A stretch of DNA of 64,000 nt from Faecalibacterium sp. I4-3-84. Lineage in GTDB: Bacteria > Bacillota > Clostridia > Oscillospirales > Ruminococcaceae. Positions within the stretch are counted from its first letter, which is position 1. Each line of letters opens with the position of its first letter. A program made the translations under genes and the position numbers. Below are positions 6,611 to 15,015 of this stretch, in pieces. A model generated the notes under the pieces. It did not search any database. It was not told the DNA's origin and saw nothing but the letters and a program-made list of their open reading frames with translations. The stretch covers positions 1,612,001-1,676,000 of the forward strand of contig NZ_CP094466.1 in NCBI RefSeq assembly GCF_023347255.1, in the 5' to 3' direction.

Positions 6611-7318
6611 TTATTTCAACGGACTTTTCGCAATTTTTCCTCCGTTTCTGGGGTAGGCTGTCGGAGTCTGCGAAATCTTTTTGCACAGGATCAGTGTACG
6701 GGTGTCGCCGCCCGGAAGGTGCAGAGTGCGGGTCTCTTTGTACTCGCCGCCCAGCTTTTTGATGGCACCGCGCGCTACGGTCAGCTCTTCCTCACCGGAG
6801 GAGCCTTTCATGGCGAGGAAATTGCCGCCCACCTTTACCAGCGGCAGGCAGTATTCGGCCAGCATGGGCAGCGCAGCCACAGCCCGGGCAGATGCCAGAT
6901 CAAACTGTTCACGCCACGCCTTGCGGGCGGCTTCCTCGGCGCGCTCCTTTGCAAACTCCACGCCGGTCAAGCCCAGCTGGGCACAGGCGTACTTCAAAAA
7001 CTCCACCCGTTTGCCGGTGGGCTCCATCAGGGTCAGCTGCAGCTCCGGCTTGTAGATCTTGGTCACGATGCCCGGGAAGCCTGCGCCTGCGCCCACATCC
7101 ACCATGCGGCCCGCCACTTCCGGCTGGCTGGCAAACAGCAGGCTGTCGAGGAAGTGCTTATCCTCGATCCCCTCGGGGTCGGTGATAGCGGTCAGGTTGA
7201 CCTTCTGGTTGTAGTCCACCAGAATTTCGGCAAAGGCATCCAGCTGGTCCAGCTGGGTGCCGGTGAGAGTGATGTTCCATGTGGAACATTTTGCTTCAAG
7301 GCGCGGTTTATCGATCAT
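6611..7318 (-). CDS. rsmG: 16S rRNA (guanine527-N7)-methyltransferase RsmG
   Basis: Uses S-adenosylmethionine to methylate N7 of G527 in the 530 loop of 16S rRNA. 235 residues starting MIDKPRLEAKCSTW. The SAM-binding motif VDVGAGAGFPGI lies near residue 70, with ASARAVAALPML and the GGDTRTLILCKK C-terminal strand as in the family. A parS site is embedded in codons 11-16. It follows proX by about 20 bases in the mnmG-proX-rsmG transcript. Confidence 0.95.
   Translation of the reverse strand: MIDKPRLEAKCSTWNITLTGTQLDQLDAFAEILVDYNQKVNLTAITDPEGIEDKHFLDSLLFASQPEVAGRMVDVGAGAGFPGIVTKIYKPELQLTLMEPTGKRVEFLKYACAQLGLTGVEFAKERAEEAARKAWREQFDLASARAVAALPMLAEYCLPLVKVGGNFLAMKGSSGEEELTVARGAIKKLGGEYKETRTLHLPGGDTRTLILCKKISQTPTAYPRNGGKIAKSPLK
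7273..7288. promoter_or_regulatory. parS site 3, inside rsmG
   Basis: TGTTCCATGTGGAACA, identical to site 1, encoding part of the RsmG N-terminus (CSTWN). Intragenic parS sites near the origin are common in firmicutes. Confidence 0.85.
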
Positions 7319-7337
7319 ACGCAGGTTTTCCTTTCTG

Positions 7338-7895
7338 TTATTCGCCGGTCAAGTGAACGAAGATCGGCTCGTGGTGCACGGCAGGCAGGAAAGTTTCCAG
7401 CACATCTGCCGTGCGCAGCTTGAGCGAAGAGGTGTTGATGCAGGGGTGGCAGCCGAGGTACTCCCCTGCCTTTATGTCCTCATCCATCAGCAGCTGCACC
7501 TTATTTTCAGCATCATTGGCAAGGCCCATAATGGAGGAGGAGCCGGGCGTGCAGTCCAGATACTGCTCCATATCCTCGGGCGAGGCAAAGCTCAGGCGGG
7601 CAATGCCAAGCTGATGGGAAAGCTCTTTGGTTTTGAAGGGCTTGTCCCCGGGCATCATGAGCAGATAGAAGTTCGTCTTCTGCCGGTTGCACAGGAACAG
7701 GTTCTTGCACACGGTGGCATTCAGGCAGGCATCGATCACATGGCAGTCCTCCATGGTGTCGGCCTTCATCCAGCCGTGGTCGGTGCGCCAGAATTGGATG
7801 CCCAGCTTGTCCAGCAGGTCATAGGTACGGATCTCTTTTTCCAGCCGCCCGGCGCAGTCGGCAGGACGGCCCTCGTAAAGCTTCAGTTCTTCCAT
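7338..7895 (-). CDS. Prolyl-tRNA editing protein, ProX/YbaK-type
   Basis: Stand-alone trans-editing domain likely to hydrolyse Ala- or Cys-tRNA-Pro. 185 residues starting MEELKLYEGRPADCAGRLEKE. Family marks are LGIQFWRTDH, CKNLFLCNRQKTNFYLLMMPG, KELSHQLGIARLSFASPEDM and the GSSSIMGLAND...DEDIKAGEYLGCHPC core. The ATG at 7895 has GAGAGGAAAATAAA in front and starts one base after the mnmG stop, so the two are translationally coupled. The exact mischarged tRNA it clears cannot be told from the sequence. Confidence 0.85.
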   Translation of the reverse strand: MEELKLYEGRPADCAGRLEKEIRTYDLLDKLGIQFWRTDHGWMKADTMEDCHVIDACLNATVCKNLFLCNRQKTNFYLLMMPGDKPFKTKELSHQLGIARLSFASPEDMEQYLDCTPGSSSIMGLANDAENKVQLLMDEDIKAGEYLGCHPCINTSSLKLRTADVLETFLPAVHHEPIFVHLTGE

Positions 7896-7896
7896 T

Positions 7897-9768
7897 TTAT
7901 TTTCCTCTCGCTGCCAGTGCAATGCTCAGCTGCGCCACATCGGAGGGCGATACGCCCGGGATGCGCCCCGCCTGACCGAGGTTCTTCGGCCGGATGCGGG
8001 CCAGCTTTTCGCGGGCTTCCAGCGTCAGGCCGGCCAGATCCGCATATTCAAAGTTGTCCGGGATCAGGGTCTTTTCGTGCCGGGCCACGTCCCGGATCAT
8101 CCGGTCCTGCCGGGCAATATAGCCTGCATACTTGATCTCGGTCTCCAGCCGTTCGGCCAGCATGGGGGTGATCTCCTCGCCCCAGCCGATGACACCGGCC
8201 AGCAGCGGATAGCTGATCTCCGGGCGGCGCAGCAGCTCTTCCGCAATGCCGCCTTCGGCAGCAGGGGCAAGACCGGCCGCTTCCATGGCGGTGCGCAGGT
8301 CTGCGGTGCGCAGATGTGTCTCGTGCAGGCGGCGGCGCTCCGCTTCCAGAATGCTCTGGGTGTGCTGGTACTTGGCCCAGCGATCATCCTGCACAAGGCC
8401 GTATTCCCTGCCGATGGGGGTCAGCCGCTGGTCGGCGTTGTCCTGACGCAGGGTCAGGCGGTACTCGCTGCGGCTGGTCATCATGCGGTAGGGGTCCATG
8501 ACCCCTTTGGTGACCAGATCGTCCACCAGCGTGCCCAGATAGCTGGTGTGGCGCGGCAGAATGAGCTGCTCTTTGCCCAGCGCATTGCGGGCGGCGTTCA
8601 AACCTGCCAGCAGGCCCTGTGCGGCGGCTTCCTCGTAACCGGAGGTGCCGTTGAACTGGCCCGCACCGTACAGGCCCCGCACCACCTTGCTTTCCAGCGT
8701 GGCTTCCAGACTGGTGGGGTCCACGCAGTCGTACTCGATGGCGTAGGCCGGGCGCATGATCTCGATGTTCTCAAACCCTTTGATACTGCGGTAGAAGGCG
8801 TTCTGCACATCCTCCGGCAGGCTGCTGGAGGCACCCTGCAGATACATCTCCTCGGTGTTCTCGCCGCAGGGTTCCACAAAGATGGGATGCCTGTCCTTGC
8901 CCGCAAAGCGCACCACCTTGTCCTCGATGGAGGGGCAGTAGCGCGGGCCAACGCCCTCGATCATGCCGCCATAGAGCGGGCTGCGCTGGATGTTATCCAG
9001 AATGATCCTGTGGGTCTCGGGGTTGGTATAGGCGATCCAGCACTCCACCTTGTTGTGCATGGGTGCATCGGTCATAAAGCTGAAGGGCTGCAGCTCATTG
9101 TCCGGGTCGCCGGGCTGGCATTCCAGCTTGGAAAAATCGATGCTGCGGCGGTGCACCCGGGCAGGGGTGCCGGTCTTGAACCGGCGCAGCGGCAGCCCGG
9201 CAGCCTTCAGGCTGTCGGTCAGGGCGTTAGCGGCGTGCATCCCGTCCGGGCCGGAGGCGTACCACGCATCGCCCACAAAAATTTTGCCGCCAAGGTTCGT
9301 GCCGGTGGCAATGACCACGCATTTGGCGCTGTATTCCCCGTTCAGCTGGGTCACGACGCCCTTCACACGGCCGTTCTCGGTCTCGATGCTCACAACCTCA
9401 GCCTGATGGATGGCAAGGCCGGGCGTGAGTTCCAATGCATGCTTCATATATTCATGGTAGCGCTTGCGGTCAGTCTGCACACGCAGGGCGTGCACCGCCG
9501 GGCCTTTGCCCTTGTTGAGCATCCGGCTCTGCAGATAGGTGGCATCTGCAGCAAGGCCCATCACGCCGCCAAGCGCATCCAATTCACGTACCAGCGTTCC
9601 TTTTGCCGTTCCGCCAATGCTGGGGTTGCAGGGCATGTTGCCAATGGCATCCAGGCTCATGGTAAACACGGCCGTTCTCGCGCCCAGCGTTGCGGCGGCG
9701 TGAGCTGCCTCGATGCCAGCGTGGCCGGCACCGATGACGATAACGTCATAATCTCCTAAGTGGTTCAT
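7897..9768 (-). CDS. mnmG: tRNA uridine-5-carboxymethylaminomethyl modification enzyme MnmG (GidA)
   Basis: FAD enzyme that with MnmE installs the carboxymethylaminomethyl group on U34 of several tRNAs. 623 residues, normal family length. The N-terminal dinucleotide fold reads DVIVIGAGHAGIEAAHAAA, followed by NPSIGG and the CVIATGTNLGG segment. The C-terminal region has PGVSPSDVAQLSIALA. First gene of mnmG-proX-rsmG. Its partner mnmE lies upstream beyond a repeat element rather than in the same tight operon. Confidence 0.97.
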   Translation of the reverse strand: MNHLGDYDVIVIGAGHAGIEAAHAAATLGARTAVFTMSLDAIGNMPCNPSIGGTAKGTLVRELDALGGVMGLAADATYLQSRMLNKGKGPAVHALRVQTDRKRYHEYMKHALELTPGLAIHQAEVVSIETENGRVKGVVTQLNGEYSAKCVVIATGTNLGGKIFVGDAWYASGPDGMHAANALTDSLKAAGLPLRRFKTGTPARVHRRSIDFSKLECQPGDPDNELQPFSFMTDAPMHNKVECWIAYTNPETHRIILDNIQRSPLYGGMIEGVGPRYCPSIEDKVVRFAGKDRHPIFVEPCGENTEEMYLQGASSSLPEDVQNAFYRSIKGFENIEIMRPAYAIEYDCVDPTSLEATLESKVVRGLYGAGQFNGTSGYEEAAAQGLLAGLNAARNALGKEQLILPRHTSYLGTLVDDLVTKGVMDPYRMMTSRSEYRLTLRQDNADQRLTPIGREYGLVQDDRWAKYQHTQSILEAERRRLHETHLRTADLRTAMEAAGLAPAAEGGIAEELLRRPEISYPLLAGVIGWGEEITPMLAERLETEIKYAGYIARQDRMIRDVARHEKTLIPDNFEYADLAGLTLEAREKLARIRPKNLGQAGRIPGVSPSDVAQLSIALAARGK

Positions 9769-9902
9769 ACTTTCTCGGGTTCCCTCTATCGGTAAGATAA
9801 TGATTTAAAATTGTCTCCGCTTCGCTCTGACAATATCAGCGGAAATATTATTTATATTTTGTAAATTGGAAAAATCTGCGGATTTTTCCAATTTACTTTT
9901 TC
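9769..9902. other. mnmG upstream region with a 16-bp perfect hairpin (9861-9896)
   Basis: GTAAATTGGAAAAATC and its exact complement flank a TGCG tetraloop, and a T-run follows on the plus strand. On the minus strand there is no T-run, so it is a terminator only for plus-strand transcription, where no gene is known. The remainder is AT-rich leader of mnmG. Confidence 0.5.
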
Positions 9903-10250
9903 ACAAAAAGGGGTCATAACGGGAAACGGCATATTGCTGCTGTCAGCCTGCAGCTGTCGCGCAGCAGATAACGCATAAACTTGTCCGTATGGCTCGTCGC
10001 GCAAGCGACTACAAATCGGCGTAACACAAAAAATCCTCTAGCGGAGCGACTTGGATTTTTTGTATGGAGCCCATCTCCTTTGGGATTATTAAGGGCGAGT
10101 AGCCCTTAATTCGTGCCTCCCGCGCCTCGAAAGTAGCGGGTGCTTTTCTGGTTCTCTTTTGGCACGCAAAAGAGAACATCCCCGGCGGCGATGCATTTTG
10201 CAAAAGGCATCAAACTTTAAACACGCGACCACGCTTCGCGCGGGAAGCTC
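9903..10250. repeat. Dispersed multi-hairpin repeat R-B, copy 2 (longest)
   Basis: Begins GTCATAACGGGAAACGGCA, a segment shared with 58150. From 10013 it matches copy 1 at 5398-5630 block by block. The stem TTAAGGGC/GCCCTTAA here replaces CTAGGGGC/GCCCCTAG in copy 1. It fills the mnmE-mnmG gap and ends a few bases before the mnmE stop. Confidence 0.7.
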
Positions 10251-10254
10251 TTCG

Positions 10255-11625
10255 TCACTTTCCCACGCAGAAACGTTCAAACACCTGTTCGATCACAGCT
10301 TCCGAGGCGTTCTCACCGGTCAGGTCGCACAGGGCGGCCAGTGCGTCGTCCACACAGACGGAAACGGCATCCAGCCCAAAGCCGCCTGCGGCAGCATCCA
10401 GTGCACCGGCCACAGCGTCCCGCGCACGCAGTGCGGCGGAAAGCTGACGCTGGCCGGACAGACTGGCGGCATGGGGGTCGATCTGGCTGGTACCCAGCAG
10501 GCGGGCCACCGCAGCGGAGATCACCTTGCGGCTCTCCTCCTCCTGACAGCACACCGGCAGCACCATGGCAAAGCAGGGCGCTATCAACTCTGCATCAAAT
10601 TGCGTCGGTTTATCCTCTTTGTTGATAAGTGCAATGGCAGGACGGCCTGTGCAACGCTGTGCAAGCTCCAGATCTTCCCGCGTGGGCGGCTCAGAGCCAT
10701 CGAACACAGCCAAAATCAGGCCTGCCTCCTCCAGTTTTTTCCAACTGCGGCGGATGCCCTCGGCTTCAATGGCATCTTCGGTCTCGCGCAGACCGGCGGT
10801 ATCGAACAGATTCAGCTGGATATCCCCCAGCTGTACCGCCTGCTCCACCACGTCACGGGTGGTGCCAGCCACCGGCGTGACGATGGCCCTGTCGAACCCG
10901 GCCAGCAGGTTGAGCAGTGTGGATTTGCCCGCATTTGGTCTGCCCACAATGGCGCAGTCCACACCTTCGCGCAGGACGGTATCCGCCTGATAATTATGGA
11001 TCAGCTCGTCCAGCTCTGCCTTTACCCCACTCAGTACGCGGTGCAGATGGTCACCGTCCAGCTCCGGCACATCCTCTTCGGGAAAATCCACCCATGCGGC
11101 AAGGTGAGCCTGAATGGCGGTAAGCGCTTCCTTTTGGGCACTGATCTTCTTTGCCAGCGCACCGCCCAGCGCGGCATTGGCCAGCGCGGCACCCTGACGG
11201 CCATCCGCCGAGATCAGATCCATCACCGCTTCGGCCTGCGTCAGACCCAGCTTGCCGTTCAGGAACGCGCGGCGGGTGTACTCGCCGGGCGCGGCAGGCT
11301 GAGCACCGGCAGCAAGGCAGGCTTCCACCAGACGGCGGGCCACGGCGCTGCCGCCATGGCAGGAAAGCTCCACCACGTCCTCGCCGGTATAGCTGTGGGG
11401 CGCGCGAAAAAACAGGGCCACGCCCTCATCAAAGGCTTCGTCCCCTTCCCGGAATGTGCCGTACATGGCGGTGTAGCCTTTGGCATCCTCCACCTTTTTT
11501 GCGGCGTTGGCCGGGCGGAACACCCGGGCTGCTATGGGATAGCTCTCCGCACCGGAGAGCCGCACGACGGCAATGCCGCCTGCGCCCGGCGCTGTTGCAA
11601 TGGCTGCAATGGTCGTTTCCTGCAT
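10255..11625 (-). CDS. mnmE: tRNA modification GTPase MnmE (TrmE)
   Basis: GTPase partner of MnmG in U34 modification of tRNA. 456 residues starting MQETTIAAIATAPGAGGIAV behind AAAGGAAAA; longer frames upstream overlap the GGDEF gene. The N-terminal folate-binding domain is followed by a G domain with GRPNAGKSTLLN near residue 225 and NKEDK as the NKxD motif. The protein ends FERFCVGK, the conserved C(I/V)GK tail needed for modification. It starts 10 bases after the GGDEF gene, so they are cotranscribed. Confidence 0.96.
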   Translation of the reverse strand: MQETTIAAIATAPGAGGIAVVRLSGAESYPIAARVFRPANAAKKVEDAKGYTAMYGTFREGDEAFDEGVALFFRAPHSYTGEDVVELSCHGGSAVARRLVEACLAAGAQPAAPGEYTRRAFLNGKLGLTQAEAVMDLISADGRQGAALANAALGGALAKKISAQKEALTAIQAHLAAWVDFPEEDVPELDGDHLHRVLSGVKAELDELIHNYQADTVLREGVDCAIVGRPNAGKSTLLNLLAGFDRAIVTPVAGTTRDVVEQAVQLGDIQLNLFDTAGLRETEDAIEAEGIRRSWKKLEEAGLILAVFDGSEPPTREDLELAQRCTGRPAIALINKEDKPTQFDAELIAPCFAMVLPVCCQEEESRKVISAAVARLLGTSQIDPHAASLSGQRQLSAALRARDAVAGALDAAAGGFGLDAVSVCVDDALAALCDLTGENASEAVIEQVFERFCVGK

Positions 11626-11635
11626 GGTTTTCCTT

Positions 11636-12691
11636 TCAGCGTCCCTGCTGCTCTCGCAGGACGCGGTAATGCTCTTCCTTATCAAGATACATCCGCTTTT
11701 CTGCCTTGCGGCACAGCGCACCGACATCGATGCCGCCCGCACTCTCGGTGGCAACCCCCACGGCCACCGAGTAACCTGCGCTGCCCACGATGGAGACAAA
11801 ATCCTTTACACATTTGCGCACAGCCGGATCCTGCCGGTCCGTCACATAGGCTAAAAATTCATCGCCGCCAATGCGGTAGCAGTTGTTTTTGCCAAACATT
11901 TCCCGTATTTCCAGCGCCACCACCTGCAGCATCCGGTCACCTTTGTCGTGGCCTTCGCTGTTGTTCAGGTCATGCAGGCCGTTCACATCCATATAGATGC
12001 AACTCAGCGACACCGAGCAGCGGGAAGCCCAGTCCTCCCGCTCCCGTTCGTAAGCATTGCGGTTCTTCATGCCAGTAAGGATATCAAAACTGGCGATTTC
12101 GCGCATCCTTTTGCGGGAGAGTGCGTTCTGGTACATGGTGATCATGGTAAATGTGGAAATGATGCAGGAGATCACCCCAAAAAACACCGCATTGACGATA
12201 TCCACCGTCACGGTGCGGCCGCTTTCAAACACGACCACCATCCCGATAAAGATGCCGTCAAACAGAAGCACATTGGCAATGTGCTGGATGGGCGGCATCA
12301 TGAACAGCAGTGGCACCGCCAGCAAAAATGCAATGAAGGTGACAGAAAGCTCTTCCGGCGCGTGCACCGCTTCCGCAATGCCCAGCGCATACAACATAGC
12401 TGCAAAGGCATACATCAGCCACCGCAGAAGCAGGCCGTTTTGATCCGGAAACATCAGATCCACAACACGCAGGCCCGCGCACACCACAAGGGCGATGCAA
12501 TAGAGCAGGCTGTGCTCTCGCAGAACACCGATCCCTCCCGACAGGCAGGTGATTGCAAACAACAGGCCGCACGCCATGTTCAGGTACACATGCATCTTTC
12601 TGCGGTTCTCTTCCTCGATCTCCGGCTGACAGTCCCTGTAATCCTGCACTTCCAGCCCGCTATAACACAGGAGCTTTTGGATCTGGTTCAA
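11636..12691 (-). CDS. Membrane protein with GGDEF domain (putative diguanylate cyclase)
   Basis: Likely makes cyclic di-GMP from two GTP. 351 residues from a TTG start behind GAAGG. Five or six hydrophobic segments span about 30-185, then a GGDEF domain from about 200. The active-site loop is intact (RIGGDEF, motif at 275-279), and DxLTG-like DILTGMKNRNAYE opens the domain. No RxxD inhibitory site is seen upstream of the loop. It is the first gene before mnmE. The organism is expected to be non-motile, so a role in surface polysaccharide or attachment is only a guess. Confidence 0.8.
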   Translation of the reverse strand: MNQIQKLLCYSGLEVQDYRDCQPEIEEENRRKMHVYLNMACGLLFAITCLSGGIGVLREHSLLYCIALVVCAGLRVVDLMFPDQNGLLLRWLMYAFAAMLYALGIAEAVHAPEELSVTFIAFLLAVPLLFMMPPIQHIANVLLFDGIFIGMVVVFESGRTVTVDIVNAVFFGVISCIISTFTMITMYQNALSRKRMREIASFDILTGMKNRNAYEREREDWASRCSVSLSCIYMDVNGLHDLNNSEGHDKGDRMLQVVALEIREMFGKNNCYRIGGDEFLAYVTDRQDPAVRKCVKDFVSIVGSAGYSVAVGVATESAGGIDVGALCRKAEKRMYLDKEEHYRVLREQQGR

Positions 12692-12761
12692 TGCTGTCTG
12701 CCTTCTTTCTGCAAGATCCCTGTGATCCTTTTTCTTTCAAAAAAGATACCAATACTTTTTT

Positions 12762-12770
12762 ATTGTACCA
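12762..12770 (-). promoter_or_regulatory. Extended -10 promoter of the GGDEF-mnmE operon
   Basis: TGGTACAAT on the minus strand is a TGn-TACAAT extended -10; the -35 region is poor. It lies about 70 bases upstream of the TTG start. Confidence 0.45.
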
Positions 12771-12793
12771 CGAAAATTCACAGAATGATACTG

Positions 12794-12827
12794 TTTTTCA
12801 ACCATTTCCCGGGAAAAGGTTGAAAAA
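12794..12827. promoter_or_regulatory. 34-bp palindrome with a Noc-type core (12805-12816)
   Basis: Arms TTTTTCAACC and GGTTGAAAAA enclose TTTCCCGGGAAA; one position is mismatched in the whole palindrome. The core equals the palindrome upstream of noc. It lies upstream of the GGDEF promoter and downstream of the nucleotidase terminator. Confidence 0.55.
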
Positions 12828-12844
12828 AGCGTCTTCTATTACTC

Positions 12845-12885
12845 AAAAGGGGCCTTCCGGCCCAAACCGGAAAGCCCCCGTTTTT
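12845..12885 (-). terminator. Terminator of the 5'-nucleotidase gene
   Basis: On the minus strand GGGGGCTTTCCGG and CCGGAAGGCCCC pair with one bulge and are followed by TTTTGAG. It starts 16 bases after the stop. Confidence 0.75.
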
Positions 12886-12900
12886 ACAGAGATCTGTTTT

Positions 12901-14712
12901 TTAGAACTTGGCGATATCCGCCGTGGTGATGGCCTTGCCGGGCAGCGTGCGTGCATCGGCGTTCTCATTCAGGGCCAGCTTGCCTTCGCGCAGCAGCTGC
13001 ACAGCCTTCTGGTGATCGGCAGCCTTCCAGTTGTTGCCCACGATCTTCCAGTTGTTGTTCACGTGCGGCTCAATGGTGCCGCCCTTCACGGTGCGGATGT
13101 ACTCGCCCAGCAGCTCGCGGATGCCGCCCACGTCGCCGCGCACATCGATCTCCAACAGCTTGGGCAGCTCTTCGCCCGGCAGGAAGATGTCCGCAGCCGT
13201 CAGCAGCTGGGTGGTTGCGCGGTAGTTGTTCACTGCCACAACAAAGGTGTCGGTGTCCTTTACGGCCTTGCCGTTCGGCCACTTGAGGTTCTTGATGCGG
13301 TGGCCCGGCTCCTTGGAGATGTCCAGCTCGTAGCTGACACCCTCAAAAGCATCGTACAGGTAGTAGCGCACCGAGGGGTCAAAGGCAATGGTCACTTCAT
13401 CCGGCTTCCATGTCTTGAAGAAGGCAGCAGACCACTCCATGAAGCGGCGCAGCTGCTCGCCGGTCATCTGCAGCTTGTACAGGGTGTTCTGGTAGGTGTA
13501 GATGCTGGCCATATCACACTTGCGGATGGTGCCTGCGCGCATCTGGGAGGTCATGGAGGTCAGGGCGGTAGCAGAGACCTGCGCACCGGTGTAGTACATC
13601 TGCACTTCGTTGATGAAGTCCAGCAGCGCGGTATCCTGCACCATGGCCTGCGGCAGGCAGTCGATCTCGTTTTCGGGGGCCAGATCGCCGCCCTTCAGCT
13701 CGCCAATGGGAGTAACAGCATCTTCCTTGGCGCGAGTGTCGTAGGAGGCCAGCAAAGCGGTCAGCTCCGGATCGGGCTCGTACTCCTTGATCTGCAGGTT
13801 TTCAGAGGTGCGGTTCACGACCTTCCACTTACCGTCCAGCTGGCGCTCCAGATAGACGTGGATCTCGGACAGGGTGGCACCGGCGTTCTTGTTCTCCACC
13901 ACCAGCACGTTGTTGATCATCATGTTGGGGATGCTCCTGTGGCCGTGGCCACCCACGATCACATCAAACTCCGGGCAGGCATTTGCCAGATCGGTAACGC
14001 CGGAGCCGTACACACCGTACTCGTTCTCGGTATCCATGTGCATGACGCCGATCAGAACATCCACCTGATCCTTGATCTTATCAATGATCTTGCGGCTCTC
14101 GTCCACGGGGTTGGTGACAGTCCAACCCTCCAGATTCTTGGCATCCCAGCGGGTGATGTTGGGCGTGACCATGCCGATGACACCGATCTTGACGGTGCCC
14201 TTCTTGATGATGGTGTAGCCGTCGGCCAGCGGGGTGCCGTCCGGTGCGTAAACGTTGCCGGTGAGCACCTTGGCCTTCTGTTGTCCCATGACCTTTTTCA
14301 GCACATCCATGCCGTAGTTGTACTCGTGGTTGCCGGTGGTCCAGATATCATAGCCGATGGCATTCATGGCAGCGACCATGGGATGCAGGTCATCGTTCAG
14401 GAACAGCTCTGCGGAGTTGGCCTGAATGGTATCGCCTGCATCCACCACCAGCGTGTTCCGGGTGCGGCACTGCTTGATGGCGGTCGCCTGCTGGGCCACA
14501 CTGCCGGAAGCATCTGCCTTATTGGCGGCGTAGTCCCATGGATCGAATTTACCGTGGGTATCGCTGGTGGCAAGGATCTGCAGATCCATGCTCCACAGGG
14601 ACTTGATGTCACAGGCGGCTGCAGAGGGTGCCATGCAGCTGGCGGCTGCGATGGTTGCGGATGCCCCTGCACCACGCAGGAAGCTGCGGCGGGAGATCTT
14701 GTTCTGAGCCAT
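12901..14712 (-). CDS. Exported 5'-nucleotidase / 2',3'-cyclic phosphodiesterase family protein with Tat-type signal
   Basis: Metallophosphoesterase of the UshA/YfkN class, expected to act outside the membrane on nucleotides. 603 residues. The N-terminus SRRSFLRGAGASATIAAASC has the twin-arginine pattern and a cysteine at 26 that could be lipidated, although the lipobox is weak. The metal ligands follow: SDTHGKFD (about 50), DAGDTIQ, TGNHEYNYG, VMHMD and GGHGHRS. The C-terminal 5'-nucleotidase domain starts near 340 and contains the substrate-binding region ending VVAVNNYRA. It has its own promoter and terminator. Substrate preference is not determined by what is seen. Confidence 0.85.
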   Translation of the reverse strand: MAQNKISRRSFLRGAGASATIAAASCMAPSAAACDIKSLWSMDLQILATSDTHGKFDPWDYAANKADASGSVAQQATAIKQCRTRNTLVVDAGDTIQANSAELFLNDDLHPMVAAMNAIGYDIWTTGNHEYNYGMDVLKKVMGQQKAKVLTGNVYAPDGTPLADGYTIIKKGTVKIGVIGMVTPNITRWDAKNLEGWTVTNPVDESRKIIDKIKDQVDVLIGVMHMDTENEYGVYGSGVTDLANACPEFDVIVGGHGHRSIPNMMINNVLVVENKNAGATLSEIHVYLERQLDGKWKVVNRTSENLQIKEYEPDPELTALLASYDTRAKEDAVTPIGELKGGDLAPENEIDCLPQAMVQDTALLDFINEVQMYYTGAQVSATALTSMTSQMRAGTIRKCDMASIYTYQNTLYKLQMTGEQLRRFMEWSAAFFKTWKPDEVTIAFDPSVRYYLYDAFEGVSYELDISKEPGHRIKNLKWPNGKAVKDTDTFVVAVNNYRATTQLLTAADIFLPGEELPKLLEIDVRGDVGGIRELLGEYIRTVKGGTIEPHVNNNWKIVGNNWKAADHQKAVQLLREGKLALNENADARTLPGKAITTADIAKF

Positions 14713-14774
14713 AGTTGAATACCTCTCTTTTCATCATTCTGTCTGTTCCTCACGAACAGAACGCTCTTGACTAC

Positions 14775-14804
14775 AGTATAAATCCTTGACCAATTGTTTT
14801 ACAA
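14775..14804 (-). promoter_or_regulatory. Promoter of the 5'-nucleotidase gene
   Basis: TTGTAA (14799-14804) and TATACT (14775-14780) on the minus strand with an 18-base spacer, about 60 bases upstream of the start codon. Confidence 0.5.
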
Positions 14805-14952
14805 TTGCCATTTAAGAGAAAGATTTCGGCAAAAAACAGGCAGGTTCTCCAAATTTTGAGAAGAATGACTTTTGACAGGCTCAGTATACCGCAACGGCTG
14901 CCCGCCCCGAAACCACCTTGGCATCAGGTTTTGGTAAAATCCTTTTTGCGTG

Positions 14953-14992
14953 AAAAAAGGTCTCCGGAAAATCCGCAGATCTTCCGGAGACC
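14953..14992 (-). terminator. Terminator after khpB
   Basis: Perfect stem GGTCTCCGGAA / TTCCGGAGACC with a 12-base loop, followed on the minus strand by TTTTTTC. Ends the rnpA-yidD-yidC-khpB operon. Confidence 0.85.
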
Positions 14993-15015
14993 CTGATTTC
15001 AAAAGTAATTCCGTA

